A DNA stretch of 64,000 nucleotides from Nemertoderma westbladi (lineage: Eukaryota > Xenacoelomorpha > Nemertodermatida > Nemertodermatidae). How positions within the stretch are numbered: the stretch's first letter is position 1; every line of letters begins with the position of its first letter. The notes beneath the pieces were generated by a model that ran no database searches, was not told the origin of the DNA, and saw only the letters and a program-made list of their open reading frames with translations. The stretch is from assembly GCA_032718475.1 (NCBI GenBank), contig JAUCBJ010000495.1, forward strand, positions 1-64,000, given 5' to 3'. This document shows, in pieces, positions 22,817-33,589 of the stretch. Position numbers and translations under genes: made by a program.

Positions 22817-24972
22817 TTGTCATGTGTTGTCTCCAGCTGATGTTTAGGGCTGCCCTTAGTAGTCTTGTGTAGCAACCATCAATTCGTTGTTCAAGTGATT
22901 TAGTCAGTGTCCAGGTCTCACCCCCGTATAAAATTACACTTTCCACTGTGGCTCGAAAGAACTTAGTCTTCAGGTGCCTGGAGAGATCTGATTTCCAGAT
23001 GGTATCCATTTTTCATAGAGCTACCCAAGCCTTTGCTTTCCTAACTTCTATGTCCTTTTTGCTACTATCTATCCATGATCCAAGGTACTGGAAGTCGTCA
23101 ACCTTCCTTAGTTGATTATTATTAATGGTTGTCAAGTTTCCATCAACATTAAAGGTCATGAATTCGGTCTTGGTAGCATTTATATGCAATCCAACCTCCT
23201 TAGCAAGCAGCCCTCTCCACTTTATTTAGTAGAAGCTGTGCATCTGCTAGGGTATTAGAGAGCAGGGCAATGTCATCCGCAAAGTCGGTGTCTGTGACTG
23301 TAGTTGTCGGATATCTACTACTTCTCCGTTCTTGAAGTGTGAATCCCAGGTCTTCACCCTTTGTGGCTGTCCTCATTGCGTAATCCTGCACAATTACAAA
23401 TAGTAATGGTGCTAATGTATCACCTTGCAGTACCCCAGCCAGGATTGAAAAAAACTCAGTTTCACCATCTGGTGAGAGTACCTGCGCTTCTGTGTCATAA
23501 TATAACAATCCAATGCCAGCAACAATTACTTCTGGTATTCCATAAGCTCTTAGGATTTCAAGCATTTTGCCTCTATGGATGGAGTCGAATGCCTTCTTGA
23601 AGTCCACAAAAGTCATGACTGCGGGGAGATTCTTCAACTTAATTCCTTCAATCAGTCTCTGTAGTGCAAGTATCTGAGCTATTGTTCATCTACTTGGTCG
23701 AAATCCGTTTTGGCTCTTACGCAGTAGTTTCTCTATGTGAGGCCTAATCCTATATAGAATCATACGACCACCACGATAGTCTGTTGGTATACTGAGGTCT
23801 CCTTTCTTGGGGAGAGGCTTTAGTTGACCTTTAGTCCAAATTGGTGGTGGCTTTTCCCCTTTTAACATCCGGTTGCAAACATTCAATAATGGTCTGTTTA
23901 GCACTCCGGTTTTCCATACCTCCGCTGGGATTTCATCTAATCCACTCGCTTTATTATTGGACATGCTTTTAATGCTTCTTTGGAGTTCGGCAGGTGTGAA
24001 GTCCCCTGTTTCTATAGGTAGTGTCTTGTCATATATTTTCCTTGTAGGGCTGACCTCGATGTTTGGTGGTTGCCCAAGCAAGTTGCTGAAGTGATTTTTC
24101 CACTTCCAAACACGTTCTTCATGACTATCGGCTTTGAGGCGCCCCTTTGCACAACTTTTCCGACCAGATACCTCATTTACAGTTTGCCAGGTAAGTCTTG
24201 ATTGTTGCTGTATGTAAGCAGTTGTAATTGCTTCAATTTTATCATGTATGTACTTTTCCTGGCTGATGTTGTAGGCCAATTTCAGATCGTCCTTAGCTTT
24301 CTCAACCTTGTTAATGTTTTCGGTTGTTGGTTGTTCGGTTTTAACTTTGTAGTCTATCTTAAGATCTTCTCTCTTACAAGTAACATCAGAGTTTTGCCAT
24401 GGCACATACTGTTTTCGTTTGGGTTCTGGGGGATATGCCTTTTAGCTGATTCCTTGTGGGCTGTTATTATATTCTAGTATATTGAATCGGTGGACTGGTC
24501 TTCATCCATTGACTGAAGTGCTTCAAAGCGGTTTTGAACTTCTACTGTGTAAACATCCTTTACTGCATTGTCAGTTCTGAGTTTCTCCCAGTCATAGTTG
24601 ATTTACTTGCTTGTCCTGGGTTTGCTGGCTCTCAAACTGAGTCTGATCTCAGCAGTAACAATTCTGTGGTCCGAACCAATTAGGTTGAACGAGCTGTATG
24701 CCTCGCAGTTGCATCATGCTGTTTCCCCACTTTTTGTTTATAAGGATGTAATCCAGTTGTGCTTTGGTTCCATTAGGGTATTGAAAGGTCCATAGCTTCC
24801 CCTTACTCTTTTCGAATGTGTTGTTTGTTGGTATCAATTCACATTCTTCCATTAGGTCTAAAAGTAAGTACCCATTTCTGTTAGAACTGGTGTTATAGGT
24901 GTAACCCTTGATGTCTTCTGGGCCAATTTGCGCATTCAGGTCACCAGCAATGACTTTAACATTGTGTTTATT
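22817..24972 (-). pseudogene. LINE family 2, copy 1, endonuclease end through RT and thumb
   Basis: Read on the minus strand from 24972: the end of an APE endonuclease (VIAGDLNAQIGPEDIKGY near 24950, then KGKLWTFQYPNGTKAQLDYI), then the 24405-23686 frame with linker and RT fingers (NNKASGLDEIPAEVWK, KPLPKKGD, ending SQNGFRPSR). Next is 23637-23200 with motif A FVDFKKAFDSIHR, motif B GVLQGDTLAPLLF and motif C DTDFADDIALLS, then the thumb frame 23009-22725. Several frameshifts and stops make it inactive. The 5' end is truncated within the endonuclease, as usual for LINEs. No RNase H domain is seen. Clade is uncertain (RTE or CR1-related). Confidence 0.8.
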
Positions 24973-25052
24973 ATCCTACGTTAACTAACATTTAAAGATT
25001 AAAGATGAAATAAATTGGAGATGAGCTGTTGCAACTGTAATTAATGATGTAA

Positions 25053-25172
25053 TGTAAATGGTTTTGTTCAGAAGTGGAAAAAATGAGAAAGCGCATCACC
25101 GGGGGTTGAATCAGTGCTATATGTACGTTTCGGCCTAACAGGCCTCATCATTAGCGCTAACCAGCTCAGTGC
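25053..25172 (-). mobile_element. SINE with degenerate hammerhead, copy 2
   Basis: On the minus strand this matches the 7998-8107 part of the first SINE copy, including the 3' stretch TTTCTCATTTTTTCC and CTGAACAAAACCAT. Hammerhead parts: stem I AGCGCTA (25158-25152) with TAGCACT (one mismatch), core ATGATGA instead of CTGATGA (first base changed), a perfect GGCC/GGCC stem II with UGUUA loop, GAAA (25131-25128), and cleavage triplet AUA. The B box reads GATTCAACCCC (one mismatch). It is therefore a decayed copy, but its intact stem II supports the ribozyme fold of the family. Confidence 0.8.
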
Positions 25173-25262
25173 CCATCATACAGTGCCCATCCTACAGCGC
25201 CCATCATACAGCGTCCATCATACAGCGCCCATCATACAGTGCCCATCATACAGTGCCCATAG
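25172..25262. repeat. 14-bp minisatellite
   Basis: About six to seven tandem copies of a CCCATCATACAGTG-type unit adjoin the A-box side of the SINE copy. Expansion may have started from that SINE's own 5' sequence. Confidence 0.75.
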
Positions 25263-26250
25263 TTGATTGTCCAGTGGCTGTTTTTATTGATTCCATCGGA
25301 TTCAGGGGCCTCATAAACACGTATAACGCATGAAACAAGATGATACTATTTATTGATCAATTTGTTTTTTTTTTCAAAAATTTGGTGCTGGCACATAAAT
25401 TTTCACCCACCGCCGAAAAATGGGAGTCCATGCTGGGCTCTAACTGCTGAGGACACCAAATCTTTGGATGGTACATTCACAAGGATGCTACGCTGGGTTC
25501 ATTGTGTCAAGTACAATGCACACATCTCCAACCAGACACTATATAATATTGGAGGTGTCTCATTGGTTCCTCCAAGCTTGACACTATAACAAAGCCGCAC
25601 CCGCTTTGCAGGACATTGCTTTCGCCGTGACGACCGACCAGTGCATAATCTTGTGCTTTGGCAGCCGCATGTAGTGAATAAGTATGGTGGACAACCCATG
25701 ACTTTCTTGAGACGCATCTTAAAGGACACTGTCCTTGAAGATGCGGATGATCTAGCAAATGTCATGTGTGATAGGGAGTTGTGGCGGCGCAATTTTGTCG
25801 ACAAGCCGGCACAACATTCTTAAAAATGCAGCTGCAATGCAGCATACCGATCCTAGTAGTAGTAATAGCCGAAAAATACAAGTTTGAGAACTCGTATGCA
25901 ATTTTTACTTATTCCATTGAATTCCAAACCCATATAACTCAAGAAACAAGGTGACACAATCAATTGATATATTTGATTTGTTTCAAAATTTGGTGCTAGC
26001 ACCAAATTTTGCACCCACCTCCGAAAAATACAAGTTTGAGATGTCCAGTTATATAATTATTTATTCCATTGAATTGATAACCCCCATAAACCTCTAAAAT
26101 GCGAGAAATAAGTTGTCACAATAAATTTAACTAATGATAGGATTTTCAAAATTTCGTGCTGGCACCAAATTTTGCACACAGCACTGAAAAATACACGTTT
26201 GATATGCCTGGTGCAACTCGTATATATTCCATCGAAACCTTTGACTCCTT
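25263..26250 (-). repeat. Inverted copy of the interior repeats of the piggyBac-like element, split by a LINE
   Basis: Blocks such as GGTGCTAGCACCAAATTTTG, CCGAAAAATACAAGTTTGAG and CCATTGAATT recur here. In reverse complement they match the 45700-46215 interior of the TTAA-flanked element. Unit length is roughly 150-165 bp with strong divergence. The termini with TTAACCC are not visible here, so this is a fragment. It is interrupted by a short family-1 LINE tail at 25422-25867. Confidence 0.75.
25422..25867 (+). mobile_element. LINE family 1, 5'-truncated 3' end (446 bp)
   Basis: Encodes only the last ~125 codons of the family-1 protein (from the SPCWALTAEDTKSLDGTFTR region to the C-terminus) plus the tail CCGATCCTAGTAGTAGTAATA. 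A perfect 10-bp target-site duplication GCCGAAAAAT flanks it (25412-25421 and 25868-25877). An in-frame stop near 25588 and other substitutions show decay. It is a textbook dead-on-arrival LINE insertion. Confidence 0.88.
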
Positions 26251-26432
26251 TGTGGCACACCTAAAAACGGTGACAACACTAGTCAAAAAAACAGTAGACC
26301 ATTCAAAAATAACTACATAGATAACTACACATCGTTATTCATATTGTCTGTGGTAATTGTCGACTGTGGTCCCTGTTTTTTTTTTACTGTGGCTGACTGA
26401 GTATTGTCACCATTTTTAGGTGTTGTCACAAA
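26250..26432. repeat. Imperfect long inverted repeat (hairpin or MITE-like)
   Basis: ACACCTAAAAACGGTGACAAC (26257-26277, one base longer than the paired core) faces TTGTCACCATTTTTAGGTGT (26404-26423). Looser pairing extends outward (TTTGTGG / TGTCACAAA) and inward (TAGTCAAAA / GACTGAG region), with a ~75-bp loop. There is no clear target-site duplication. Confidence 0.6.
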
Positions 26433-28150
26433 TTCCACCTATCCGTTCGCCAGTTTCCAATAATAAAATAATAAACCTATTCATATTATTATTGCAACTT
26501 GCTCAAGAGCTTCTGCTGAATTAAAATCGGTTTGCATCATTAAAAAACAGCAAATAACATAACTTTATTTACACATTCATTAACCGAGATTTGACATTAG
26601 ACAGTCATGTCATGTTGAATATTATTGTTCAGTCATTTTGATGGCCTTGTAACATAGTGATTCAGTTGCTTGCCAGAAGAATAATTAAATCAACAGCAAA
26701 ATCGGCCTGCGAAATAGCATACAAAATCTTCAGATTGGTAACTTAACTTAACTTAACTAAGAGCATAGCAGAATGATAATCTTACCAAGGCCATAACAAA
26801 TTCATAACACATAACCAAAAGCACAGCGGGCAATATACTGAAGGTTGGGAGATTCAACTGAAGATTATTTCTTTATTTGATTCCAGATTATAGTAATTAT
26901 TGTTTTAAGTTAATGTCCACCATATAGGGAAAATCATAATTTAATTTATTCTGTACATATTATACTTCAGCATACAATTTATAAATGATTTTATTTTTAA
27001 CTTATGTAACACACATGGCATGGTTTTAGGCTTTTAAGATAGCCAGTATTCTTCAATTAGCATTAACAGAGGATGTGGCTAAATGGAACGTGACATTTAA
27101 ATTGACCATGATACACCAAGACAATGTAACACAATGACAGAGACGTCAGAGTTGTGCTGCTCCGAAGGCCACGAAACGGAATGATTTACTAATAACCGGA
27201 ACACAAAGTTGCGAGTTTAATTCCCACACCTGGAGTATAACGAGGCAGAGAAGCACTTTTAGAATAGGTCTGTATGTTCTCCTTTGCGTCAATCCATTTC
27301 CTAGAATTATTTCATCTTCCGTAGTTCCAACCCTTCTTGTTAACAATGTGATATACTTCATGGCCAGTTCTTTGATTGTGATTCATTCAGCTTTCGAATA
27401 CTAAATGCCATTGATTTGAATTGAGCGATGCCTGATGAATGTCAATGTATCTGATTGGTTATACAGTATAAATAGATACGTTTTAACAAATTACTCCAAA
27501 TTTTCTTGGTGACATGCCTTCATTTTCGGGAGTAGTAGTAACCATGAATTAAGATGGATTTCACGGGATTACCTCATTATTATTACTTTGATTTACTCGA
27601 GAGATCAAACGAAAACAAACACACTTATTTTTAGTCATCCGTCCTCATTATAGCGTTGACGTAATTATTTGTGCATATTATCTCAAAGTTATATTATAAA
27701 GTACTATCAGTAAATGAGAATATTTATAGGGTACTAAGTACAGCTGATTGAACTGTAAATAATAAATATTTTATAACTGAGACCAGATATTAATTCTCCG
27801 CGAAGGGTTTTGTGTCCACCACCCCCCCCCCCCCTTCCCTTCCGCTCCCCCAATCTCGAATCAGAATGGTTTCCATAACGGAATATATACAATATACATG
27901 CTAGAAAGAATGGTTAAGTGATTTGCTGTCAATTTTAATTTGTATATTATTGAAGGTACTGAACTCAGTTTTAAGACCACTTATAATCAAGGTATGGGAT
28001 AATTGATTAAACCATTGATGTGGAGCGATTAGTTCTCAGTTCACTCAGCAGTTCTCAGTTCACACCTATCAGGTGACACAGATATATTTATCTTATTTTT
28101 TTCCGACTGATTTAGACATTCATAGTTCAGATGGGGTGGATATTTCACCC
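26433..28150. other. Gene-free stretch
   Basis: AT-rich sequence with a short (TTAAC)n run near 26740-26757 and a poly-C tract at about 27822-27835. I found no supportable gene. Confidence 0.4.
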
Positions 28151-28151
28151 T

Positions 28152-28662
28152 AAAACTAGTAGCAGAAGTCGTACCACCAATGAAACATGGTAACCCTAAA
28201 ACTAGTAGCAGAAGTCGTGTACCACCAATGAAACATGGTAACCCTAAAACTAGTAGCAGAAGTCGTGTACCACCAATGAAACATGGTAACCCTAAAACTA
28301 GTAGCAGAAGTCGTACCACCAATGAAACATGGTAACCCTAAAACTAGTAGCAGAAGTCGTGTACCACCAATGAAACATGGTAACCCTAAAACTAGTAGCA
28401 GAAGTCGTACCACCAATGAAACATGGTAACCCTAAAACTAGTAGCAGAAGTCGTGTACCACCAATGAAACATGGTAACCCTAAAACTAGTAGCAGAAGTC
28501 GTGTACCACCAATGAAACATGGTAACCCTAAAACTAGTAGCAGAAGTCGTACCACCAATGAAACATGGTAACCCTAAAACTAGTAGCAGAAGTCGTGTAC
28601 CACCAATGAAACATGGTAACCCTAAAACTAGTAGCAGAAGTCGTACCAGAAATGAAACATGG
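28152..28662 (+). repeat. 45/48-bp minisatellite with a five-unit higher-order pattern
   Basis: Eleven tandem units share AAAACTAGTAGCAGAAGTCG and ACCACCAATGAAACATGG. Long (48-bp) units have an extra TGT after GTCG; short units are 45 bp. The order is S L L S L, S L L S L, S, that is two copies of a five-unit block of 234 bp plus a final short, diverged unit. Both lengths are multiples of three, so several frames stay open on both strands without being genes. Confidence 0.93.
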
Positions 28663-29310
28663 TACATATTTCGAGTTTGCTGATGCTGATGACACCGCTG
28701 ATCTGTCGTAGACAAGACATTGAAGGTAGTTCAAAAGTTCTTACATAGCCTAGAAGAAGTTGTATGCAATGTACAAATCCTCGGAGTAGGAAAGCCTCGG
28801 CTACGCATCGGTTCCCATATTTTTTATGTGCATACTTACTGCCTTAGTAATTAATTATCTTAATTTTTACTAAGTTTGATGAATAAAAAGATTGATTGAT
28901 TGATAGCCGAAATCAGAAAGTGTATGGCTGACCGAGTTAATTGGGATCGTTTTGTATCGATCGGCTGCCGGCATTGTGACTAAAGAGCCGCGATCATGTA
29001 GGAATTTACAAAGACAGATAGGTCTATTTAATTACATTATATAAAAACAATAAACAAATACTCCAAACAATGGACATGGAAAATTATATTGTCAAACATA
29101 ACCTGCAGCTTTGCAGCTTATTTTACTTGGTTGATTATCTAGGTTTTTAATTTCATTAGGCCATTATTCAGTATAATAATTCATTCAGTATAATGTATAG
29201 GCCTAATCCAGTCGTATGCCAGTACAGGAGTATTGCAGTCAATGAACGCGTTTCAAATATCAGTAATATATGATAATGCTATATATATATATATAATATA
29301 TACAGTAATG
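28663..29310. other. Gene-free stretch with TGAT and AT microsatellites
   Basis: A short GATTGATTGATTGAT run lies near 28891-28903 and a (TA)n run at about 29280-29302. I see no gene. Confidence 0.4.
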
Positions 29311-29445
29311 CTAACTGACTGCACGTGCAACACAAAGAGCATTACTTAGTGGGCCAAAGGCGAGATCACTTAAGGTACCACCTAACTGACTGCACGTGCA
29401 ACACAAAGAGCATTACTCAGTGGGCCAAAGGCGAGATCACTTAAG
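29311..29445. repeat. 71-bp direct tandem duplication
   Basis: CTAACTGACTGCACGTGCAA through GCGAGATCACTTAAG occurs at 29311-29375 and again at 29382-29445, offset 71 bp, with one difference (TTAGTG versus CAGTG context). There are only two copies. Confidence 0.85.
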
Positions 29446-30271
29446 ACTTGTGAGGGGCAGCAAAATATTTTGCTTTCATAATACTCATTTTAATTTAATT
29501 TATTTTAATTTATTTTAATCTATTTTATAGTTTTTAAGACTACAAATTTTACCAATTGCATGGTGAAATTAAATAATATATAATTTCATTAGGCAGAGCA
29601 TTCCAATTTTTAATATCGTTAAAAAAGAAAGTATCAGTTTCGAAGGATTTACAATTCGGGAGGTAAAAGTAGAATCACTAGCTCTGGTACTGCAAGAGGT
29701 ATCGCGCATTCTATGATTTCATTTATTCAATAAAACATATTACTGATTGTAATTATATTAGAGCCCTGACTAGCAGTGAGTGTGATACTCAATGCACAAT
29801 ATGCAGTGTAGTAATAACATTATTGTATTATAATGATCACAACTATTATATGCACACATATATGAAAATATTGGGCCATGTAATTAACTGAACCATTGTA
29901 TGCCTGCTGCAGGATAATTACAAACATCATTATTTCATCCTATTATTTTACTGTCAGAAATACAATTATTATATATAAAATGGGAAATTACTATACCAGG
30001 ATTTACAGTCTTTACTGTTCCAATAGTCTAATGCTTTGATAATGACACAAGAATCACAATATATATTTAGTTCCGGCGTAATTATGTAATTATTATTAAT
30101 TAGCGCAATAACCACATTATTTTGAATAATAATATTTGAACATGATCGAAAACATTGACTCCACACCCAACAGGTCACATACGATGCCAAGTTTGCAGAA
30201 GTAGAAACTGCAGCAGCTGCTATTGAAACAAATGAAAGTGTTTATTTAAATTAACCAAATATATTATCTTA
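29446..30271. other. Gene-free AT-rich stretch
   Basis: TTTTAATTTA repeats near 29487-29520 and otherwise unstructured AT-rich DNA. No coding frame is supported. Confidence 0.4.
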
Positions 30272-30274
30272 TTA

Positions 30275-30891
30275 GGCCCTCCGCACACTAGAGATGCAAG
30301 ATGGATGATAAATTCTTTATAATATACATTAAATAATCAAAGTACTATTAACTTGTGTTGCCACCGAATAATATATTATACTGCGTACCTCAGTGTGACT
30401 AGCAGCTTTTCCTTCGCTCCAATCGCTTTTCTAAACTTGGTGGTACTCTTTCCATCAATTAGGGACAAAAGTGCATAAAAATGTACCAATGGACGTGTGA
30501 GTATAATTCGCAAATTGGATTAAAGATTATCTCGCAGTTGGTAATATAACTTTGCCATAAAGCTAGCCACACAGGTCTCCTGTAATTTATTGGATGTATC
30601 CAATGCTCTCGTGAAAGGAGGTTAGTTTGTTCCCACAGCATTTGCAGTAACAGTTTCAATAACTTCATCATCACTGTCATCCAATGAAAATTAAATGATA
30701 TGTGGATTGTCAGGAAAAAAATATAATTGGAATAAAATTTAAACGTAATAAATAAATAACATAAAAGCTATCAATATATAAAATACGATGCATCTTGCAT
30801 CTCCAGTGTACGTCGGGAAACTATTTTTACATCATTTTTACATCATTTCTATTTTTTACTTGTATCTTGCATCTCTAGTGTGCAGCGGGCC
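30275..30891 (-). mobile_element. PIF/Harbinger-like deletion derivative
   Basis: Terminal inverted repeats of about 25 bp: the left starts GGCCCTCCGCACACTAGAG and continues GATGCAAG (to 30300). The right (30866-30891) is its complement with one or two differences. A 3-bp TTA duplication flanks them (30272-30274 and 30892-30894), as expected for PIF/Harbinger. A second, weaker inverted match to the left end lies near 30788-30820. The length is 617 bp, far below an autonomous element. The interior carries a short remnant of transposase sequence. Confidence 0.75.
30372..30470 (-). pseudogene. Harbinger transposase remnant (N-terminal segment)
   Basis: In minus orientation the frame reads GKSTTKFRKAIGAKEKLLV then TLRYA. 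This is very like the conserved FRxAIxxxEKLxVTLRYLATG segment that precedes the DDE nuclease domain in PIF/Harbinger transposases. Only ~30 codons are preserved; the Leu-Ala-Thr-Gly part reads VYYSVAT instead, and the catalytic DDE region is absent. An acidic stretch DDSDDEVIETVTANAVG lies upstream near 30690-30620. The assignment rests on family knowledge and on the matching terminal repeats. Confidence 0.6.
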
Positions 30892-30894
30892 TTA

Positions 30895-32261
30895 AGCAAC
30901 CTATGTTTAATTAAATTGTCTGGTCTAAATAAATAGGTTAACTTTTTACGATATGAATTTAAGAAAAATTATAAGGCCAAATTGATCTTTGAGTTCATCC
31001 TGATTTGTATCAATGGGCCTATGGGGTATAGCAGTACCGTACGGTTTTAGCTGTTGTGGTTAATTTTCTTTCCCTTTCAATTCTAAGATGAAAGCACATT
31101 GTCTTGGATCAAGAATCGTGATTCAATTTTGCTCTGAATAACATCTAGTAATGAATGGTAAACCGCGAAGGTCAAACAACTCTTTACTAACAATAAAACC
31201 TACAACAAGACTTGGATAATTAAATCCTTCTGCTGGAGAGCCTGTCCCTAATGATTGCGCGGCTGTACACTGTTGCCTATGTAGTATGCAAAGGTGTCAG
31301 ATTGACTGCGAATTTAATCAAGTCAAGGCCTTGAGGGTACTGCTGCAGTTGACATTCACAAGTTCGAAAATAAAAACAGTTTCATTGTAGTTGGTTTTTT
31401 AATACTGGATGGGGTGCGCAAACACTATATAAAATTTTAAATTGGTATTAAGTATGAAAGTACTGTGTTATCGTGCTAAGAAGCGAGGGTTTTGTAGAAG
31501 CGAGCTAAGCGAAAGCGAGAAGCGAGGTAAGTTAAATATTGGTCAGCTTTACCTTGAAATAACTGAATCACATATATATATTTATTCAATTATATAAACT
31601 ATATTATATTTTAAAATCTCTTTCAACACCAACCATACGTGTGTCTGGTGGCTTACAGTAACAAGACAATAAAAATAAAATAAATCACAAATAACAAATG
31701 AGAAGAACCCAAGCTGTTGCGTGAACGCACATTTTGGACAGAATGGACACACGTGGAGTGATTTTAGAATAACCCCAATAGAACAGGTATCGAAGGGACC
31801 CAACCTGGAAAAACGTCTTAGACAGTTGGAGGGATTTGGCAATGTACATTAGGAACAATGGCTCCCTGGGGAATCAACTCCATAAACGAAGCAATAACGA
31901 TAAATAACATAAAGGGATTAATGTCTACAAGGCTTGGTGAACGATAGAGAATATTTAAAACTAAACATATTTATAATACATGTAGCAGCTAGGAAACTAC
32001 AGTATAATTTAAATAGAATATTAGTGCAAAAAATATAAACTATTATAATAATAATTTATTAAATTACAAAATGTATGAAAAAGGATTGCGTTAAACACGA
32101 AAATTTGTAAAATAGGAGCTATATTATTTTAAAGTGACTGAGTGGTGTATACTTATTTATTGAAAAATATAATATAGAGAAATATTTTTTCAATTATATA
32201 TATATATATTATATATAATTAGAGACCAAAATGGGTACAGTTCAGCCTGCCTGGCGAAGTA
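30895..32261. other. Gene-free AT-rich stretch
   Basis: No gene was recognised. There are small direct echoes (GAAGCGAG near 31480-31525) and TA runs near 32196-32215. Confidence 0.4.
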
Positions 32262-32530
32262 TATATAATATGAAACCAAATAGAAACCAGCCTCCTATCA
32301 AAAATGAACCCTACCTACAAATAAACACTAATAACTGCACGAATAACTATCCAATATATTAGAAAATACAGGACTTTTAGTCCACCGAAAGGGGTAAGTC
32401 TACATACTACATTTAATAAAAATAAAGGGTTTCAGGATTTAAACACTGTACCCAGAGAAACACAGGTCCATCATCAGCAGTGTACTGTGAGTCCCTACCC
32501 CTATCTAAATATACTACACTACTACTACTT

Positions 32531-32984
32531 CTACTAGGTCGAGCGAACTCGGACAGTGGAAATGAGATCCTTCCAGGCTTCCCGATTCTCCATAGTTGTC
32601 GCAATTTCGTTTCTGCCAAGTTCAGTATCCCTTTCAAGTTGATCTATATATGTTATGGCCGGTCGTCCACGACTACGCTTTCCATGAGTTGGTAGCCAGA
32701 AAAGTAGATCTGGTATGACCTCGTCTTTACTTCGCCAGCAGTGCCCACTGAATCTTAATCTGCGTTCACGGAGGGTGGTTGATACAGGTGGTATTGTACC
32801 ATAAAGCTTGGCGTTTGTCATGTGTTGTTTCCAGCTGATGTTTACGGCTGCCCTTAGTAGTCTTGTGTAGCAACCACCAATTCGTTGTTCAAGTGATTTA
32901 GTCAGTGTCCAGGTCTCACCCCCGTATAAAAATACACTTTCGAATACACTCGAAAGAACTTAGTCTTCAGGTGCAACATGGTTG
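32531..32984 (-). pseudogene. LINE family 2, copy 2, C-terminal coding part
   Basis: Encodes the family-2 C-terminus: ERRLRFSGHCWRSKDEV, GKRSRGRPAITYIDQLERDT and ENREAWKDLISTVRVRST before the stop. Upstream (toward 32984) it runs into the thumb region homologous to 22830-22975, in disrupted frame. It supplies the ~71 bp missing at the nested junction of copy 1. Confidence 0.8.
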
Positions 32985-32985
32985 C

Positions 32986-33121
32986 TTATATATTGGATAG
33001 TCAGCTGGTGGCTGGGTATGTCAGTATGTGGTATGGCCTGACAGTCGTCATGTAACATTATATGCAATACTGCTATACCAGTACATATAACTATACATTA
33101 TATGTTGCTAAGCAACCATGT
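32986..33121. mobile_element. Small MITE-like element with 13-bp terminal inverted repeats
   Basis: ACATGGTTGCTTA (32986-32998) is the exact complement of TAAGCAACCATGT (33109-33121). The right end is itself a small palindrome (GTTGCTAAGCAAC). Comparison with copy 1 of family 2 shows that everything between about 32985 and 33149 is extra here, so 28 bp of filler lies beyond the right repeat. No convincing target-site duplication is visible. Confidence 0.65.
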
Positions 33122-33173
33122 AAACATAATAATATATCTAAGATATCGCACTGGAGAGATCTGATTTCCAGAT

Positions 33174-33589
33174 AAGAAATACGTAAGGGAAAGGCATGGG
33201 CAGCCTTGAATAGGCTTTCCAGGATTTGGAAGTCACCGAGAATTAATCGGAAACTTAAGGTCCGGTTATTTAGAGCAGCAGTAGTTCCAGTACTCCTCTA
33301 TGGGATTCCATGCTGGGCTCTAACTGCCGAGGACACCAAATCTCTGGACGCCACATTCACAAGAATGCTACGCCGGGTTCATTGTGTCAAGTTCAATGCA
33401 CACATCTCCAACCAGACACTATATAACATTGGAGGTGACTCATTGGTTCCCCCAAGCTTGACACTAGAACAAAATTGCCTCCGCTTTGCATGACATTGCT
33501 TTCGCTGTGAGGACCAGCCAGTGCATAATCTTGTACTTTGGCAGCCTCATGGAGTGAATAAGCATGGTGGACAGCCCATGACTTTCTTG
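33174..33589 (+). pseudogene. LINE family 1 block replacing part of family 2
   Basis: Plus-strand family-1 sequence corresponding to about 38922-39326 (from the IRKGKAWAALNRLSRIW region to QPMTFL). It lacks both a proper 5' end and the 3' tail. The family-2 host lacks the ~400 bp equivalent to 23007-23412 of copy 1, so about 415 bp of one family substitute for about 405 bp of the other, in opposite orientation. This is not a normal retrotransposition product. Confidence 0.75.
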
